Part shown: piece after piece, positions 17,072 through 25,287 of the stretch
Layout of the letters: the number at the start of each line of letters is the position of its first letter
How positions within the stretch are numbered: position 1 is the first letter of the stretch
Assembly: GCA_964514395.1 (NCBI GenBank)
Contig: CAZEQK010000020.1
Coordinates: forward strand, 1 to 55,016
Direction of reading: 5' to 3'
Length of the DNA stretch: 55,016 nt
Source: CAZEQK01 sp964514395
Lineage (GTDB): Bacteria > Bacillota > Bacilli > Tepidibacillales > Tepidibacillaceae
Program-made: the position numbers and the translations under genes
The notes under the pieces: generated by a model
Told to the model about the DNA's origin: nothing
Database searches by the model: none
What the model saw: the letters and a program-made list of their open reading frames with translations, nothing else

Positions 17072-17785
17072 TTAGTTTTTATTTGTTGCTCGTTGTTTAT
17101 ACTTTTTATTACTTAGATATAACGCACGAATCACTGCGATAAATTCCTTTCCTCTATGATAAAACCCTTGTATATCTCGACCTGTCTCTCGATGCTGAAA
17201 GGGGATTTCTATCTCTCTAATAGAAAATCCCTTTTTAATCGCATCAATGGTTAAACCGACCTCAATACCAAAGCCATGAATAAGCTTCGGAATTTGTTCT
17301 ATTACCTCCCTCTTCATTGCTCTTTGTCCTGATAAAGGAGCAAGGGATTTAAACCCAGTCAGATGATAAATTCCTTTGTCTGCTAAGTTTTTAACAAAGC
17401 CAAAACCTGCTTTCTTTTTTGACTTAGGTAAAATGGCTACTGTCATATCTGCTTTTTTTTCTAATATTGGTGTTAATAATTTTGTTGCATATTTTGCTGA
17501 TTCCCCTAGATCTGCATCTAAAAACATGATGATGGAACCTGTTGCAAGCTTCAATCCTTCCATTAATGCTTGTCCCTTTCCTTGATTGCTTGTTAATGTA
17601 ATTGATTTTATGGGTATATCCATTGCAATAGCTTCTAATATTTTTTCTGTTTGATCTTTGCTTCCGTCATTTACTACGATTATTTCCACTAAAAATGGCC
17701 AAAAAAAGATGGCTTCAATGGTTGATTTGATATAATTTTCTTCATTATAAGCTGGAATAATAACTGAAATATTCTCATTCATCAC
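17072..17785 (-). CDS. Family 2 glycosyltransferase (dolichyl-phosphate-mannose synthase-like)
   Basis: The 237-aa protein has the GT-A fold hallmarks: VIIPAYNEENYI at the start, IIVVNDGSKDQT near 35-46, a DADLG metal-binding DxD motif near 95, and the SGQRAMKREV acceptor segment near 153. No membrane helix is evident, so it acts on the cytosolic face, probably moving a sugar from a nucleotide donor to a lipid-phosphate acceptor. Its ATG overlaps the upstream SteB-like stop by four bases, and the MraY-like gene follows, which supports a shared envelope-glycan function. Confidence 0.85.
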   Translation of the reverse strand: MMNENISVIIPAYNEENYIKSTIEAIFFWPFLVEIIVVNDGSKDQTEKILEAIAMDIPIKSITLTSNQGKGQALMEGLKLATGSIIMFLDADLGESAKYATKLLTPILEKKADMTVAILPKSKKKAGFGFVKNLADKGIYHLTGFKSLAPLSGQRAMKREVIEQIPKLIHGFGIEVGLTIDAIKKGFSIREIEIPFQHRETGRDIQGFYHRGKEFIAVIRALYLSNKKYKQRATNKN

Positions 17786-18423
17786 GATTTCTCCTGAAGG
17801 ATATTTTTTAAAAAATGAATAAAACGATATTGTTCATTAGCTGAATCTAGATTCAACACATGTTGATAATGCTTAAACAATGCCTTACTCTCTTCATCCA
17901 TCGATTGTTTATCATCTGTTACACATATAACAGGGATACCATAATTAAGTAGCCATTTATCATCTAATAAATTCACCTTGTTTGTGAAAAAAAGAATTAA
18001 ATCATAATGATGTAAATCCTCTTCTTTTATCTGAAAGGTCATATCAATAGTCTTAGGATTATTTAACTCATGTATGCTTCCACCTGCTAATTCTATTGCG
18101 GTTTTTAATGGGTCTAGATCTTTAGTTGATTTATCGAACCATAAAAATTTGTCCCCTGCTATTGTATTGGTAACCGTTAAAGTAAATAACGTTTTAAAAT
18201 CTTCCATTAGCTGTGCGGTACGGTCATTCAATTTTTGATTCATCTTCACTAAATCGTTGTTTTTTATTTCCATCTTTTCTATTTTAACCTCATAGTGCTC
18301 TATAATCTTCTGTTGATTATGGTTGATCCATTGTTGGCCCAACGTTCCACCTATTAATATCCCCATACTTAAGGACAAAAATATCGCTATGATTGTAGTA
18401 ACATAATATCGGTTGGTAATCAA
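17782..18423 (-). CDS. SteB/MctB-like (DUF3186 type) membrane-anchored protein
   Basis: The 213-aa protein has one N-terminal membrane helix (YYVTTIIAIFLSLSMGILIGG) directly followed by a coiled coil of about 50 residues and a C-terminal alpha/beta domain. This layout is shared with the MctB copper-transport family and with SteB of corynebacteria, where it pairs with SteA. The gene lies 10 nt downstream of steA and overlaps the glycosyltransferase, so the pair is probably co-translated. A role in cell separation is inferred from the SteA partner; no metal-binding motif is obvious. Confidence 0.8.
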   Translation of the reverse strand: MITNRYYVTTIIAIFLSLSMGILIGGTLGQQWINHNQQKIIEHYEVKIEKMEIKNNDLVKMNQKLNDRTAQLMEDFKTLFTLTVTNTIAGDKFLWFDKSTKDLDPLKTAIELAGGSIHELNNPKTIDMTFQIKEEDLHHYDLILFFTNKVNLLDDKWLLNYGIPVICVTDDKQSMDEESKALFKHYQHVLNLDSANEQYRFIHFLKNILQEKS

Positions 18424-18433
18424 TTTTTATCAC

Positions 18434-19591
18434 CTACGTAAAAATCATTTTAATATTAATCCACATCATTTGAAGGATTCGAACCATATCATGATTGATT
18501 AGACTGATAGCGATAATGGGCATTGTTGCTGCAAAAGCCATTAAACTCAAGCTTCGCCACTCCAATCTCGGTTGATACAGCTTGCTAACTCCCTTTGCAT
18601 CCACTAATTTTGTTCCGATTTTCATTCTCACTAAGATAGTACTAGCCATTCCCTTTCTCCCCTTTTCCAAAAAATCAATCATATTGGAATGAGCTCCAAG
18701 TGCAACGATGATACTAGCTTTTTCTTCATAAGCCATCAGCATTGCAACATCCTCACTCGTTCCTACAGAAGGAATGATTTTGGCATCGACCCCTATCGCC
18801 TGTACTCTTTCAAGTCCTGGTGCTCGTCTATCAGGATAAGCATGAACAATGATTTCCGAACCAGCCTTTAATGCTTTATCAGAGACACTATCCATGTCTC
18901 CAATAATGATATCAGGCTTTAATCCATATTCAATAAGTGCATCTGCCCCACCATCTACTCCAATAAGGATTGGCTGGTAATCTTCGATATAAGATCGTAT
19001 AGCATGTAAATCCTGTCGGTAATGATTACCCCTTACGACAACAACGACATGTCTCCCTTTCATTTTTGTTCTTAAGCGTGGTATAGGTAGCGGTTTTAAT
19101 ACAAAATCCTTTTCCTTTGCTACATATTCAAGAGTGTTATCAATGAAACGATTTAGTTCACTCTCAATATTGTGACTAGCCCTATGAGAAACGTTTTCCC
19201 AATTTTTCATATTCCACTCTTTTATATGCAATAGATGCGTTTGTTCCTCTTCAATAAACACTATTTCATTTGAGTTCCTAACTATCATTACTTCATGGTC
19301 ATCAGATAACTTATCAAATAGCTGATGATGATCTGTTACATCAAAAACAGGGATTCTTGCTTGTAGCAATTTTTTTAGCCCATCGGTTGGATATGTACCA
19401 GAAAAGGAGCTAGAAAAATTGATAATAGCTTTTACTTTCTTTTCAATGAGTCCATAAGCCGCAATTTCATCAATATCTGAATGCTTTATCACCGCTATCT
19501 GGTTTGCTAATATTTTTGTCAATAAATGCTTTGTTTTTTTATCTATTCTATATTTCGCTCTTAATTCATTATTATTCTTAGGAAATATCAT
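18434..19591 (-). CDS. steA: SteA, thiamine-pyrophosphokinase-like cytokinetic protein
   Basis: The 385-aa protein has an N-terminal domain of about 165 residues, a thiamine pyrophosphokinase-like catalytic core with IGVDGGADALIEYGLKPD and IIGDMDSVSD near residues 205-235, and a C-terminal hydrophobic helix (LSLMAFAATMPIIAISLI) that would tether it to the membrane. SteA of Actinobacteria and related Firmicute proteins act at the division site. The ATG of MIFPK was chosen because AGAGG sits 10 nt upstream. It heads a four-gene run with a SteB-like protein and two glycan-transfer enzymes. Confidence 0.87.
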   Translation of the reverse strand: MIFPKNNNELRAKYRIDKKTKHLLTKILANQIAVIKHSDIDEIAAYGLIEKKVKAIINFSSSFSGTYPTDGLKKLLQARIPVFDVTDHHQLFDKLSDDHEVMIVRNSNEIVFIEEEQTHLLHIKEWNMKNWENVSHRASHNIESELNRFIDNTLEYVAKEKDFVLKPLPIPRLRTKMKGRHVVVVVRGNHYRQDLHAIRSYIEDYQPILIGVDGGADALIEYGLKPDIIIGDMDSVSDKALKAGSEIIVHAYPDRRAPGLERVQAIGVDAKIIPSVGTSEDVAMLMAYEEKASIIVALGAHSNMIDFLEKGRKGMASTILVRMKIGTKLVDAKGVSKLYQPRLEWRSLSLMAFAATMPIIAISLINHDMVRILQMMWINIKMIFT

Positions 19592-19748
19592 TAAAATCAT
19601 TCCTCTAATTATGTTTTTACAAAATACCATTATTAGTATAAGCATAGAATGTCATGCTAATGCTAAGGATTCATGACCAATATAAGTAAATTTCAAACCT
19701 TAAATCAGACATAATATCCTGCTTATCATAAGATTGATATGATAAAAT

Positions 19749-20365
19749 ATGACTAAACAAGTATTAGGAGATGTCGAGAATGGAAAAGCTGTCAAAGAGA
19801 TTGAAAAGTATAAAAAAGATAATCCTAAGAAAACCGTTAAAGAAATAGTCAAATATTTTAATAATAAATATGGGGAGAGAACGAATGAAGTAAAGTTATC
19901 ATTTACGAGTACTGTTTATGCTTCTGTTTACGACGAATGGAATAGATTAACAACGTCCGAACAGTTATTAATAGTATCTGACCCTGTAGCTGCTGGGCTA
20001 ACTTACATGACTAAGGATTTAGCATATAGCCTACTCAGGATAATATGGGTTGGAATGGTTTAGGAGATCTATCCGACGCTTTTCATCATGCTATCTGGAA
20101 TGCCTTGATGTCTAGATACATTAGTGAGGCATGGGCTTATTTATACGCTACTGCACATGAAGATAAATCAGAGGAAGAGTTAAATCAAAAAGCAACAGAC
20201 GGATATTATGAGTGGCAACATCGAGATATGGATTTATATAATAATCAGCAAGGAAGAGATGTCTGGTATTGGTATGACTCTATACTTTATACATTTGATA
20301 GCGATTTGGTAGACCGAGTATTAACTAAGCTAAACAACGGAGAACTAACCTGGTTACATGAATAA
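19749..20365 (+). pseudogene. Frameshifted gene with a DAFHHAIWNA...YATAHED motif (DUF6973-like)
   Basis: Two overlapping frames, 19749-20063 and the part after about 20036, read as one protein if a single-base indel is corrected near 20034. The N-terminal part ends ...TKDLAYSL and the second frame continues Gln-Asp-Asn-MGWNGLGDLSDAFHHAIWNALMS. The histidine/tryptophan motif followed by YATAHED resembles a family of unknown function (DUF6973-like; I am not certain of the name). The product would be about 205 aa with no signal peptide. The ATG has no clear ribosome site. It looks like a recently broken gene, or the site of a sequencing error. It lies in a low-complexity accessory patch between steA and spo0A. 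Confidence 0.65.
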
Positions 20366-20427
20366 TTTTTTTTTGTATTGTACGTTTTTAATATCCATAG
20401 CCTAACATAAATATGAAGTAGTGAGAT

Positions 20428-20464
20428 GGGGAAGATAAAAAGCTTTTTTTCGCCTTCCCCTTTT
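20428..20464 (+). terminator. Terminator after the frameshifted gene
   Basis: Arms GGGGAAG and CTTCCCC enclose an AAAAAGCTTTTT palindrome and are followed by TTTT. It lies about 60 nt downstream of the stop codon. Confidence 0.75.
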
Positions 20465-20512
20465 AATATTTTAATAAAATAATGCTATAAAAATATAGTA
20501 TGGAGGTATGAA

Positions 20513-20983
20513 ATGAAATATGGCTTTTTAATTCTTATCGTTATTTTATCGTTAATTATTATATCTATATTTGTTTTTAAAGTTTTTTATATAGATGATA
20601 AAAATATAGATTTCCAGGAAGTCAATATTGATAAACTAAATCCTGAAATCAAATTTTGGATTAACAATTATTGTCAAGAGAATAAAGGAATAAACATGTA
20701 CCATATAGATAATAGCCGAAATGTTTTTGAAGCAATAATCTATTTTAATAAATATAAATATAAAGACAGATGGTTCTATTCTTATCAGGAAATAAAAATA
20801 CAAAGAAATAACAATGTTATGAAAGTGTATATTAACGATGTAGATGCTTTAGATGAAAGTCAAGTTAAAAATTACTTTGCAATATATGTTAAAACGTCGC
20901 CCTTACCTAAGGAAATTGAATTTTATCACAATGGGAAAAAAATTGAGGTAAATTCTTTTCAAGCCAATAAAAAAAGTTTTTGA
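20513..20983 (+). CDS. Membrane-anchored hypothetical protein
   Basis: The 156-aa protein has an excellent GGAGG site 6 nt before its ATG. It begins with a single hydrophobic helix (FLILIVILSLIIISIFVFKVF) with few flanking charges, then an extracytoplasmic domain rich in Lys, Asn and Tyr with predicted beta strands (e.g. FEAIIYFNKYKYKDRWFYSY). No cysteine lipobox or known motif is visible. It sits alone in the accessory island, so I assign no function. Confidence 0.65.
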   Translation: MKYGFLILIVILSLIIISIFVFKVFYIDDKNIDFQEVNIDKLNPEIKFWINNYCQENKGINMYHIDNSRNVFEAIIYFNKYKYKDRWFYSYQEIKIQRNNNVMKVYINDVDALDESQVKNYFAIYVKTSPLPKEIEFYHNGKKIEVNSFQANKKSF

Positions 20984-21183
20984 AAAATAATTTCTCTTAA
21001 ATTGGCAACTTGATAAAGATGTTTTTTATATTTATAGAAAATTTAAGTAAGAAGGTAATAATAGGGTAGTGTTACAACGCTAATTATCCTCTTTTTAGTA
21101 AATAATTTACCTAGGTTAAAGAAAAAATCATTGTCTAAGATCAGGTTTTAAACAATGATAAATAAATAATATTAAAAACGTTT

Positions 21184-21220
21184 AAATCAGACCAATCCTA
21201 ATTTGGAATAGGTCTGATTT
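21184..21220 (-). terminator. Terminator downstream of the SurA-N-like gene
   Basis: Ten-base-pair stem (AAATCAGACC / GGTCTGATTT) with a partly paired inner loop, followed by T/A-rich sequence on both strands. It lies about 60 nt past the minus-strand stop and may also end transcripts from the plus-strand side. Confidence 0.7.
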
Positions 21221-21280
21221 AATTTTGAAGAAGTATCTCTGATATATCACCTTGATTATAATTCTGAAAAAAGCAACTTT

Positions 21281-21925
21281 TTATGGCAATATTATATTAA
21301 ATTTTGGGTTAATAATAACTTGGTTTTTGTATTTATTATATGATTCCTCTTTTAATTCATTTCTGACTTGTTCTCTTGTTTTATTTATGTTTACTAGCTC
21401 TTTCATTTTTAAACTAATATAATCACTAATCATCCTGTTTTTTTTATAATTTTCAATCCAATAGTTATTCCAATATTCATCAAAAGTTAAACCTAATTCC
21501 TGTATTTTATCTTCTTGGATCTTTTTAATATCATCTGATACTTTTTGGTAATTTGTTAATTGTTCATCTTTTGCTTTATTAGCCTCATCATCACTAACAG
21601 GATTAATTCCGGCGTTTTTAGCTTCTAATAACAAAAATTCATTAACTAATTTACTTTTAATTATTTGTCCCTCTGATATTTTGTAACTATTATTTCCATG
21701 TAATACTTGATTAACTTTTTCAAATTCATTTTTTATATTAACAATATCTTCTCTTTTTATTTTTAAATCCTTAAATTGTACCATAATAGTGTCATCTTTT
21801 ACTCGTATGGCTTTAATTTGTTGATACACGCTCCAGGGTCCTTTACTAAAAGCATGTGTTTGAAGAGTTACACCTATTAAGAGGATAAAACTAACTAATA
21901 ATAAAATTATATTTTTCTTTTTCAT
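21281..21925 (-). CDS. Secreted SurA-N/PrsA-like helical protein
   Basis: The 214-aa protein has an N-terminal signal peptide (KKKNIILLLVSFILLIGV then THAFS), with no lipobox cysteine. Its mature part is helix-rich and Lys/Glu-rich, and the segment around KLVNEFLLLEAKNAGINPVSDDE resembles SurA N-terminal/PrsA chaperone domains. A rotamase (PPIase) domain is absent. The family is suggested by this helical arrangement, not by catalytic residues. It follows a broken secreted-protein gene by about 25 nt and could have been its partner. Confidence 0.7.
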   Translation of the reverse strand: MKKKNIILLLVSFILLIGVTLQTHAFSKGPWSVYQQIKAIRVKDDTIMVQFKDLKIKREDIVNIKNEFEKVNQVLHGNNSYKISEGQIIKSKLVNEFLLLEAKNAGINPVSDDEANKAKDEQLTNYQKVSDDIKKIQEDKIQELGLTFDEYWNNYWIENYKKNRMISDYISLKMKELVNINKTREQVRNELKEESYNKYKNQVIINPKFNIILP

Positions 21926-21949
21926 AATATATTAACTCACTCCTTTTTA

Positions 21950-22450
21950 TTAAGTAGTCCAATCACCAGATACAATGACATAATTCGAACCATATAAGAT
22001 TGATAAGGAAGGATCTCCCATTAAGTAAACTTTAGTTTCTACAGGACCTGTTCTACCGTAGAGAAATAGGAGATTATTTGTATCTTCAGTCGCATAAGCA
22101 TATCCATCTGCACCATCATACCAAAACGTATGTGTGCCTGTTAGTGGTTGACTCAGTTCATTTATTTTTATATAAGTTACGCCCATATAAGCTCCTAATT
22201 GATCTACATGTATTGCAAGTGCTTTAGCCTCAGTATAAAAATAATCGGTAAAAGTATTGTCTACAGAATCGCTAACATACTTTGCATTTAAGGTACCAGT
22301 TAGCCACGTATAATACATTTGTCCATTAGAATCACTATGAACTATTACACCGCTATTTTACCATGAATCATTAACTGCAGCTTTTACTTCTACATTAATT
22401 AAAAAAAAGATAAAAGCAAAAATAAGATATTGTATCCTCAATATCAACAT
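21950..22450 (-). pseudogene. Secreted-protein pseudogene with in-frame stop
   Basis: Only 122 codons (from 22318) are open, but the same frame extends upstream through a TAA at 22358-22360 to a signal-peptide-like stretch (QYLIFAFIFFLINVEVKAA) and an ATG at 22450 that has no ribosome site. Corrected, this is a secreted protein of about 165 aa with an Ala-Ala cleavage site and a beta-rich Tyr/Thr/Gly mature part. The first codons overlap the IS3 remnant on the other strand, so the insertion probably removed the native start. I recognise no family. Confidence 0.6.
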
Positions 22451-22693
22451 TTAGTACAAAAATTAGGGTTTAAACAGTCCATGTCCCGTAAGGGGAATTG
22501 TTGAGATAATGCACCTATGGAATCTTTTTTTGGTCATATGAAGGATGAATTAGATTTATCTTCTTGTGCTAACTTAGGGGAAGTTCGTGCTACAATTGAT
22601 GAGTACATAGTAGAGTACAATTGCCATCGATATCAATGAAATCTAAAAAAGATGACTCCAGTTCAATACAGAAGCCATCTTTTAAGTGCATAA
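22433..22693 (+). mobile_element. IS3-family transposase (ORFB) 3' remnant
   Basis: Translated in one frame, the segment reads YPQYQHLVQKLGF, then KQSMSRKGNC-stop-DNAPMESFFGHMKDEL and later YNCHRYQ-stop-NLKKMTPVQYR, which is the C-terminal DDE/integrase end of an IS150-like IS3 transposase. Both stops are TGA (22502-22504 and 22637-22639) where relatives have TGG (Trp). The catalytic glutamate region (NAPMESFFG) is retained. No complete terminal repeats or target duplication were found. It is a degenerate fragment adjoining the secreted-protein pseudogene. Confidence 0.85.
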
Positions 22694-22776
22694 TCTTTAA
22701 AGTGTTTTTTTACTTTATCCATAAATCGGGTTACAGTTCAGAGACTTGAGACTAAGACTTTTTATTATAATTATAA

Positions 22777-23559
22777 TTACCCTACTCGTGACTCTATTCT
22801 AAGCTTGTCTGCCACCATAGCTATAAATTCACTGTTTGTAGGCTTTGCCTTACTTGTATTTACAGTATAACCAAATAAACTTCTTATTGCATCAACATTT
22901 CCTCTGCTCCACGCAACCTCAATCGCATGTCGTATTGCCCGTTCAACTCGTGATGGTGTGGTACTAAATTTTTCAGCTATTCTTGGGTAAAGTACCTTCG
23001 TAATGGAGCCTAAAATTTCAACTTCATTATATACCATTTTAATTGCTTCCCGAAGGTACATATAACCTTTTATATGTGCAGGAACACCTATTTCATGAAT
23101 GATATTTGTTATATTTGCATCTAAATTTTTGGATTTCATAGGTTGTACTGAAGAAATTCTTTGTGTTGGTTGATTGATTACTTGATTTGTTACGACCTGT
23201 CTTATTCTGTTCACTAATACATCCATATCAAATGGTTTTAGAATATAATAGGATGCTCCCAATTCAACCGCTCGCTGTGTAATATTTTCTTGCCCAAAGG
23301 CTGTTAGCATAATGATTTTAGGAGCTTTAGAAAAATGATAGTCCTTTAATTTTTCTAACACTCCCAGTCCATCTAAATGTGGCATGATAATGTCCAAAAT
23401 CATTACATCAGGAATCTCTTCTTCTAAAATTTCTAAAACCTCATTACCATTGTAGGCAACGCCGACAATATCAATATCTGGTTGCTCTACCATGAAATCC
23501 TTTAATAAATCTACAAATTCTCGATTATCATCTGCTATTAAAACCTTAATGTTTGACAC
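22777..23559 (-). CDS. spo0A: Sporulation master regulator Spo0A
   Basis: The 260-aa response regulator has a receiver domain with acidic pocket D10-D11, phosphoacceptor D56 (in DVMILDIIMP) and a KPF lysine near 108, then a linker and the Spo0A-specific DNA-binding domain of about 110 residues with recognition helix TTPSRVERAIRHAIEVAW. Phosphorylated Spo0A commits cells to sporulation. The start is GTG behind GGGAGGAAG, as in B. subtilis. It follows spoIVB in the classic order, and two inverted 0A boxes lie upstream, suggesting autoregulation. The C-terminal KAKPTNSEFIAMVADKL end is intact. Confidence 0.98.
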   Translation of the reverse strand: MSNIKVLIADDNREFVDLLKDFMVEQPDIDIVGVAYNGNEVLEILEEEIPDVMILDIIMPHLDGLGVLEKLKDYHFSKAPKIIMLTAFGQENITQRAVELGASYYILKPFDMDVLVNRIRQVVTNQVINQPTQRISSVQPMKSKNLDANITNIIHEIGVPAHIKGYMYLREAIKMVYNEVEILGSITKVLYPRIAEKFSTTPSRVERAIRHAIEVAWSRGNVDAIRSLFGYTVNTSKAKPTNSEFIAMVADKLRIESRVG

Positions 23560-23651
23560 AATATCTTCCTCCCTTATAATACCTTTTAGTAAATGTTGGA
23601 ATATGTTAAAATTACATATTATGTATAGGTAAATATTTACTATAAAAAGAA

Positions 23652-23687
23652 ATTCGACAAATGAAAAAAAAATCCTGCTTGTCGAAT
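23652..23687. promoter_or_regulatory. Inverted pair of 0A boxes upstream of spo0A
   Basis: TTCGACAA at 23653-23660 and TTGTCGAA at 23679-23686 are convergent copies of the Spo0A box (TTTGTCRAA core TGTCGAA), forming 9-bp inverted arms about 95-130 nt upstream of the GTG. Autoregulation by Spo0A~P is the likely meaning. On the minus strand the arms also precede TTTCTTTTTAT, so a weak terminator is an alternative. Confidence 0.6.
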
Positions 23688-23759
23688 AAAAATTTCTTTA
23701 TTTTTTTAGTAATACGACTGTATTTCGTCATTATTTTAAGCTATACTCTGTTTTTCATT

Positions 23760-23793
23760 AAAAAAGTCTTAAGGCTTTAGCTTGCCTTAAGAC
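23760..23793 (-). terminator. spoIVB terminator overlapping its stop codon
   Basis: A 10-bp stem (GTCTTAAGGC / GCCTTAAGAC) is followed by TTTTTT on the minus strand. The first arm encodes the last residues of SpoIVB and the TAA lies in the loop, so it separates spoIVB from spo0A. Confidence 0.85.
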
Positions 23794-25102
23794 CATTATT
23801 TGATGTATTATTATTAATTAACCCTGCATCTCTTACCATCCATTCAATAAATGATCCATATCCAGAGGTTGGTTCATTGACGAATACATGAGTAACTGCT
23901 CCAACTAGCTTTCCATTTTGGATAATGGGACTACCACTCATTCCTTGGATAATGCCACCAGTTTTTTCTAATAAACGTGGATCTGTCACTTTAATTATCA
24001 TCCCTTTTGTAGCCGGATATTTTTGATCAATAACATTTTCTATTTCAATCTTAAACCTTTCAACTTTTTGGCCTTTAATCACTGTTAATATCTCGGCTGG
24101 TCCTACCTTTACCTCTTCTGGTAAGGCAATTGGTATTGCTTTATTAATTACACCGTTTAGCGGTTTATCATACATCGTTCCAAATATACCAAAAGGAGTA
24201 TTTTTATTAATATCACCAATTATTTGGTTTTCATCTACAAAGCTTGCCCTTTTCCCACCTGGTTTACCACTTGTTCCCTTATCAATCGATGTAACGGTTG
24301 AATACAATATCTGTCCATTTCTTACAATGATCGGTTCCTGTGTATCGACATCGGTAATTACATGTCCTAAGGCTCCATATTGCTTTGTTTTAGGATCATA
24401 AAAGGTAAGTGTACCTACTCCAGCAGCTGAATCCCGAATATATAACCCCATTCTATAAGCATTTGTTTTTGGATCATAAACTGGTTTCACCTTGAATTTC
24501 AATTTTTCTTTGTTTCTAAGTATTTCTACTTCCATTCCACCATTGCTCTCGTTGTATTTATTTATTATTTTGACAATATCAGTGACTGATTTTACTTCAT
24601 CATTATTTATCCGTATAATCAAGTCGCCAGTCTTTATCCCTGCTTTTTCAGCTGGGGAAAGGTTGGTACCATTTTTTTCTGTAATGGAGTGATGTCCAAC
24701 AACCATAACTCCAGCAGATTTTAATTTGACTCCTATCGTTTGCCCTCCTGGTATTACTTTAATATCTTTAATCACTTTAAAATTAACTGATTTCAATGGA
24801 AGGATACCAAATAGCTTTAGTGTTAATTTAGAATTACCTTCCTCCTTAGGTTTAACTGTAATAGGACTGTTTAAATCGATTTTAAAGCTGTTTTCGTGAC
24901 CATTAACTTCCAACACACCAGAATTACTTGAAACAACAGTAGCTGAAATAGGCAACGGTAATTTCACTTGTTTAATTGCTGATTTAAACATCCGAACTTC
25001 ATTTGGGAAAGTTACAAATGATTGAAAGGTCGTTGTAAAAGAAAAGGCAATAACCATAATAACCGTAACTAATCCAAATATTTTTTTCATCCTTTTGGAC
25101 AA
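23777..25102 (-). CDS. spoIVB: SpoIVB peptidase (S55 family)
   Basis: The 441-aa protein has an N-terminal membrane/signal helix (residues 8-30), a PDZ domain (about 120-205, with AEKAGIKTGDLIIRINN), and an S55 serine peptidase domain. The catalytic histidine is in GALGHVITD (H247) and the serine in GMSGSPI (near 389-391); an aspartate in KVTDPRLL near 374 completes the region. Secreted from the forespore, it cleaves SpoIVFA to activate pro-sigma-K processing. The TTG start is favoured by AGGAGAG upstream. Its terminator overlaps the coding end. Confidence 0.96.
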   Translation of the reverse strand: MSKRMKKIFGLVTVIMVIAFSFTTTFQSFVTFPNEVRMFKSAIKQVKLPLPISATVVSSNSGVLEVNGHENSFKIDLNSPITVKPKEEGNSKLTLKLFGILPLKSVNFKVIKDIKVIPGGQTIGVKLKSAGVMVVGHHSITEKNGTNLSPAEKAGIKTGDLIIRINNDEVKSVTDIVKIINKYNESNGGMEVEILRNKEKLKFKVKPVYDPKTNAYRMGLYIRDSAAGVGTLTFYDPKTKQYGALGHVITDVDTQEPIIVRNGQILYSTVTSIDKGTSGKPGGKRASFVDENQIIGDINKNTPFGIFGTMYDKPLNGVINKAIPIALPEEVKVGPAEILTVIKGQKVERFKIEIENVIDQKYPATKGMIIKVTDPRLLEKTGGIIQGMSGSPIIQNGKLVGAVTHVFVNEPTSGYGSFIEWMVRDAGLINNNTSNNGLKAS

Positions 25103-25237
25103 TTACATCACTCTCCTAATATCTCCTACCTACACCTCCTTGTATCTGTACCATTAAGGTGTCCTTTATCATAATAATTTATAAGGTTAAAATGATTCCA
25201 TGTTATATAAAGTAAAAGCTGCATCATTAAGACAAAA

Positions 25238-25260
25238 GGAAGCTACCGTAAGTAGCTTCC
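25238..25260 (-). terminator. recN terminator
   Basis: Nine-base-pair stem GGAAGCTAC / GTAGCTTCC with a 5-nt loop, followed on the minus strand by TTTTG, about 30 nt past the recN stop codon. Confidence 0.8.
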
Positions 25261-25287
25261 CCCCAAAAAAAACAGAATACATTCCGT

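Noticed and set aside
22433..22693. TGA read as tryptophan (alternative genetic code) to explain the transposase
   Set aside because: The window's intact genes encode Trp with TGG and some end in TGA, so these two stops are decay.
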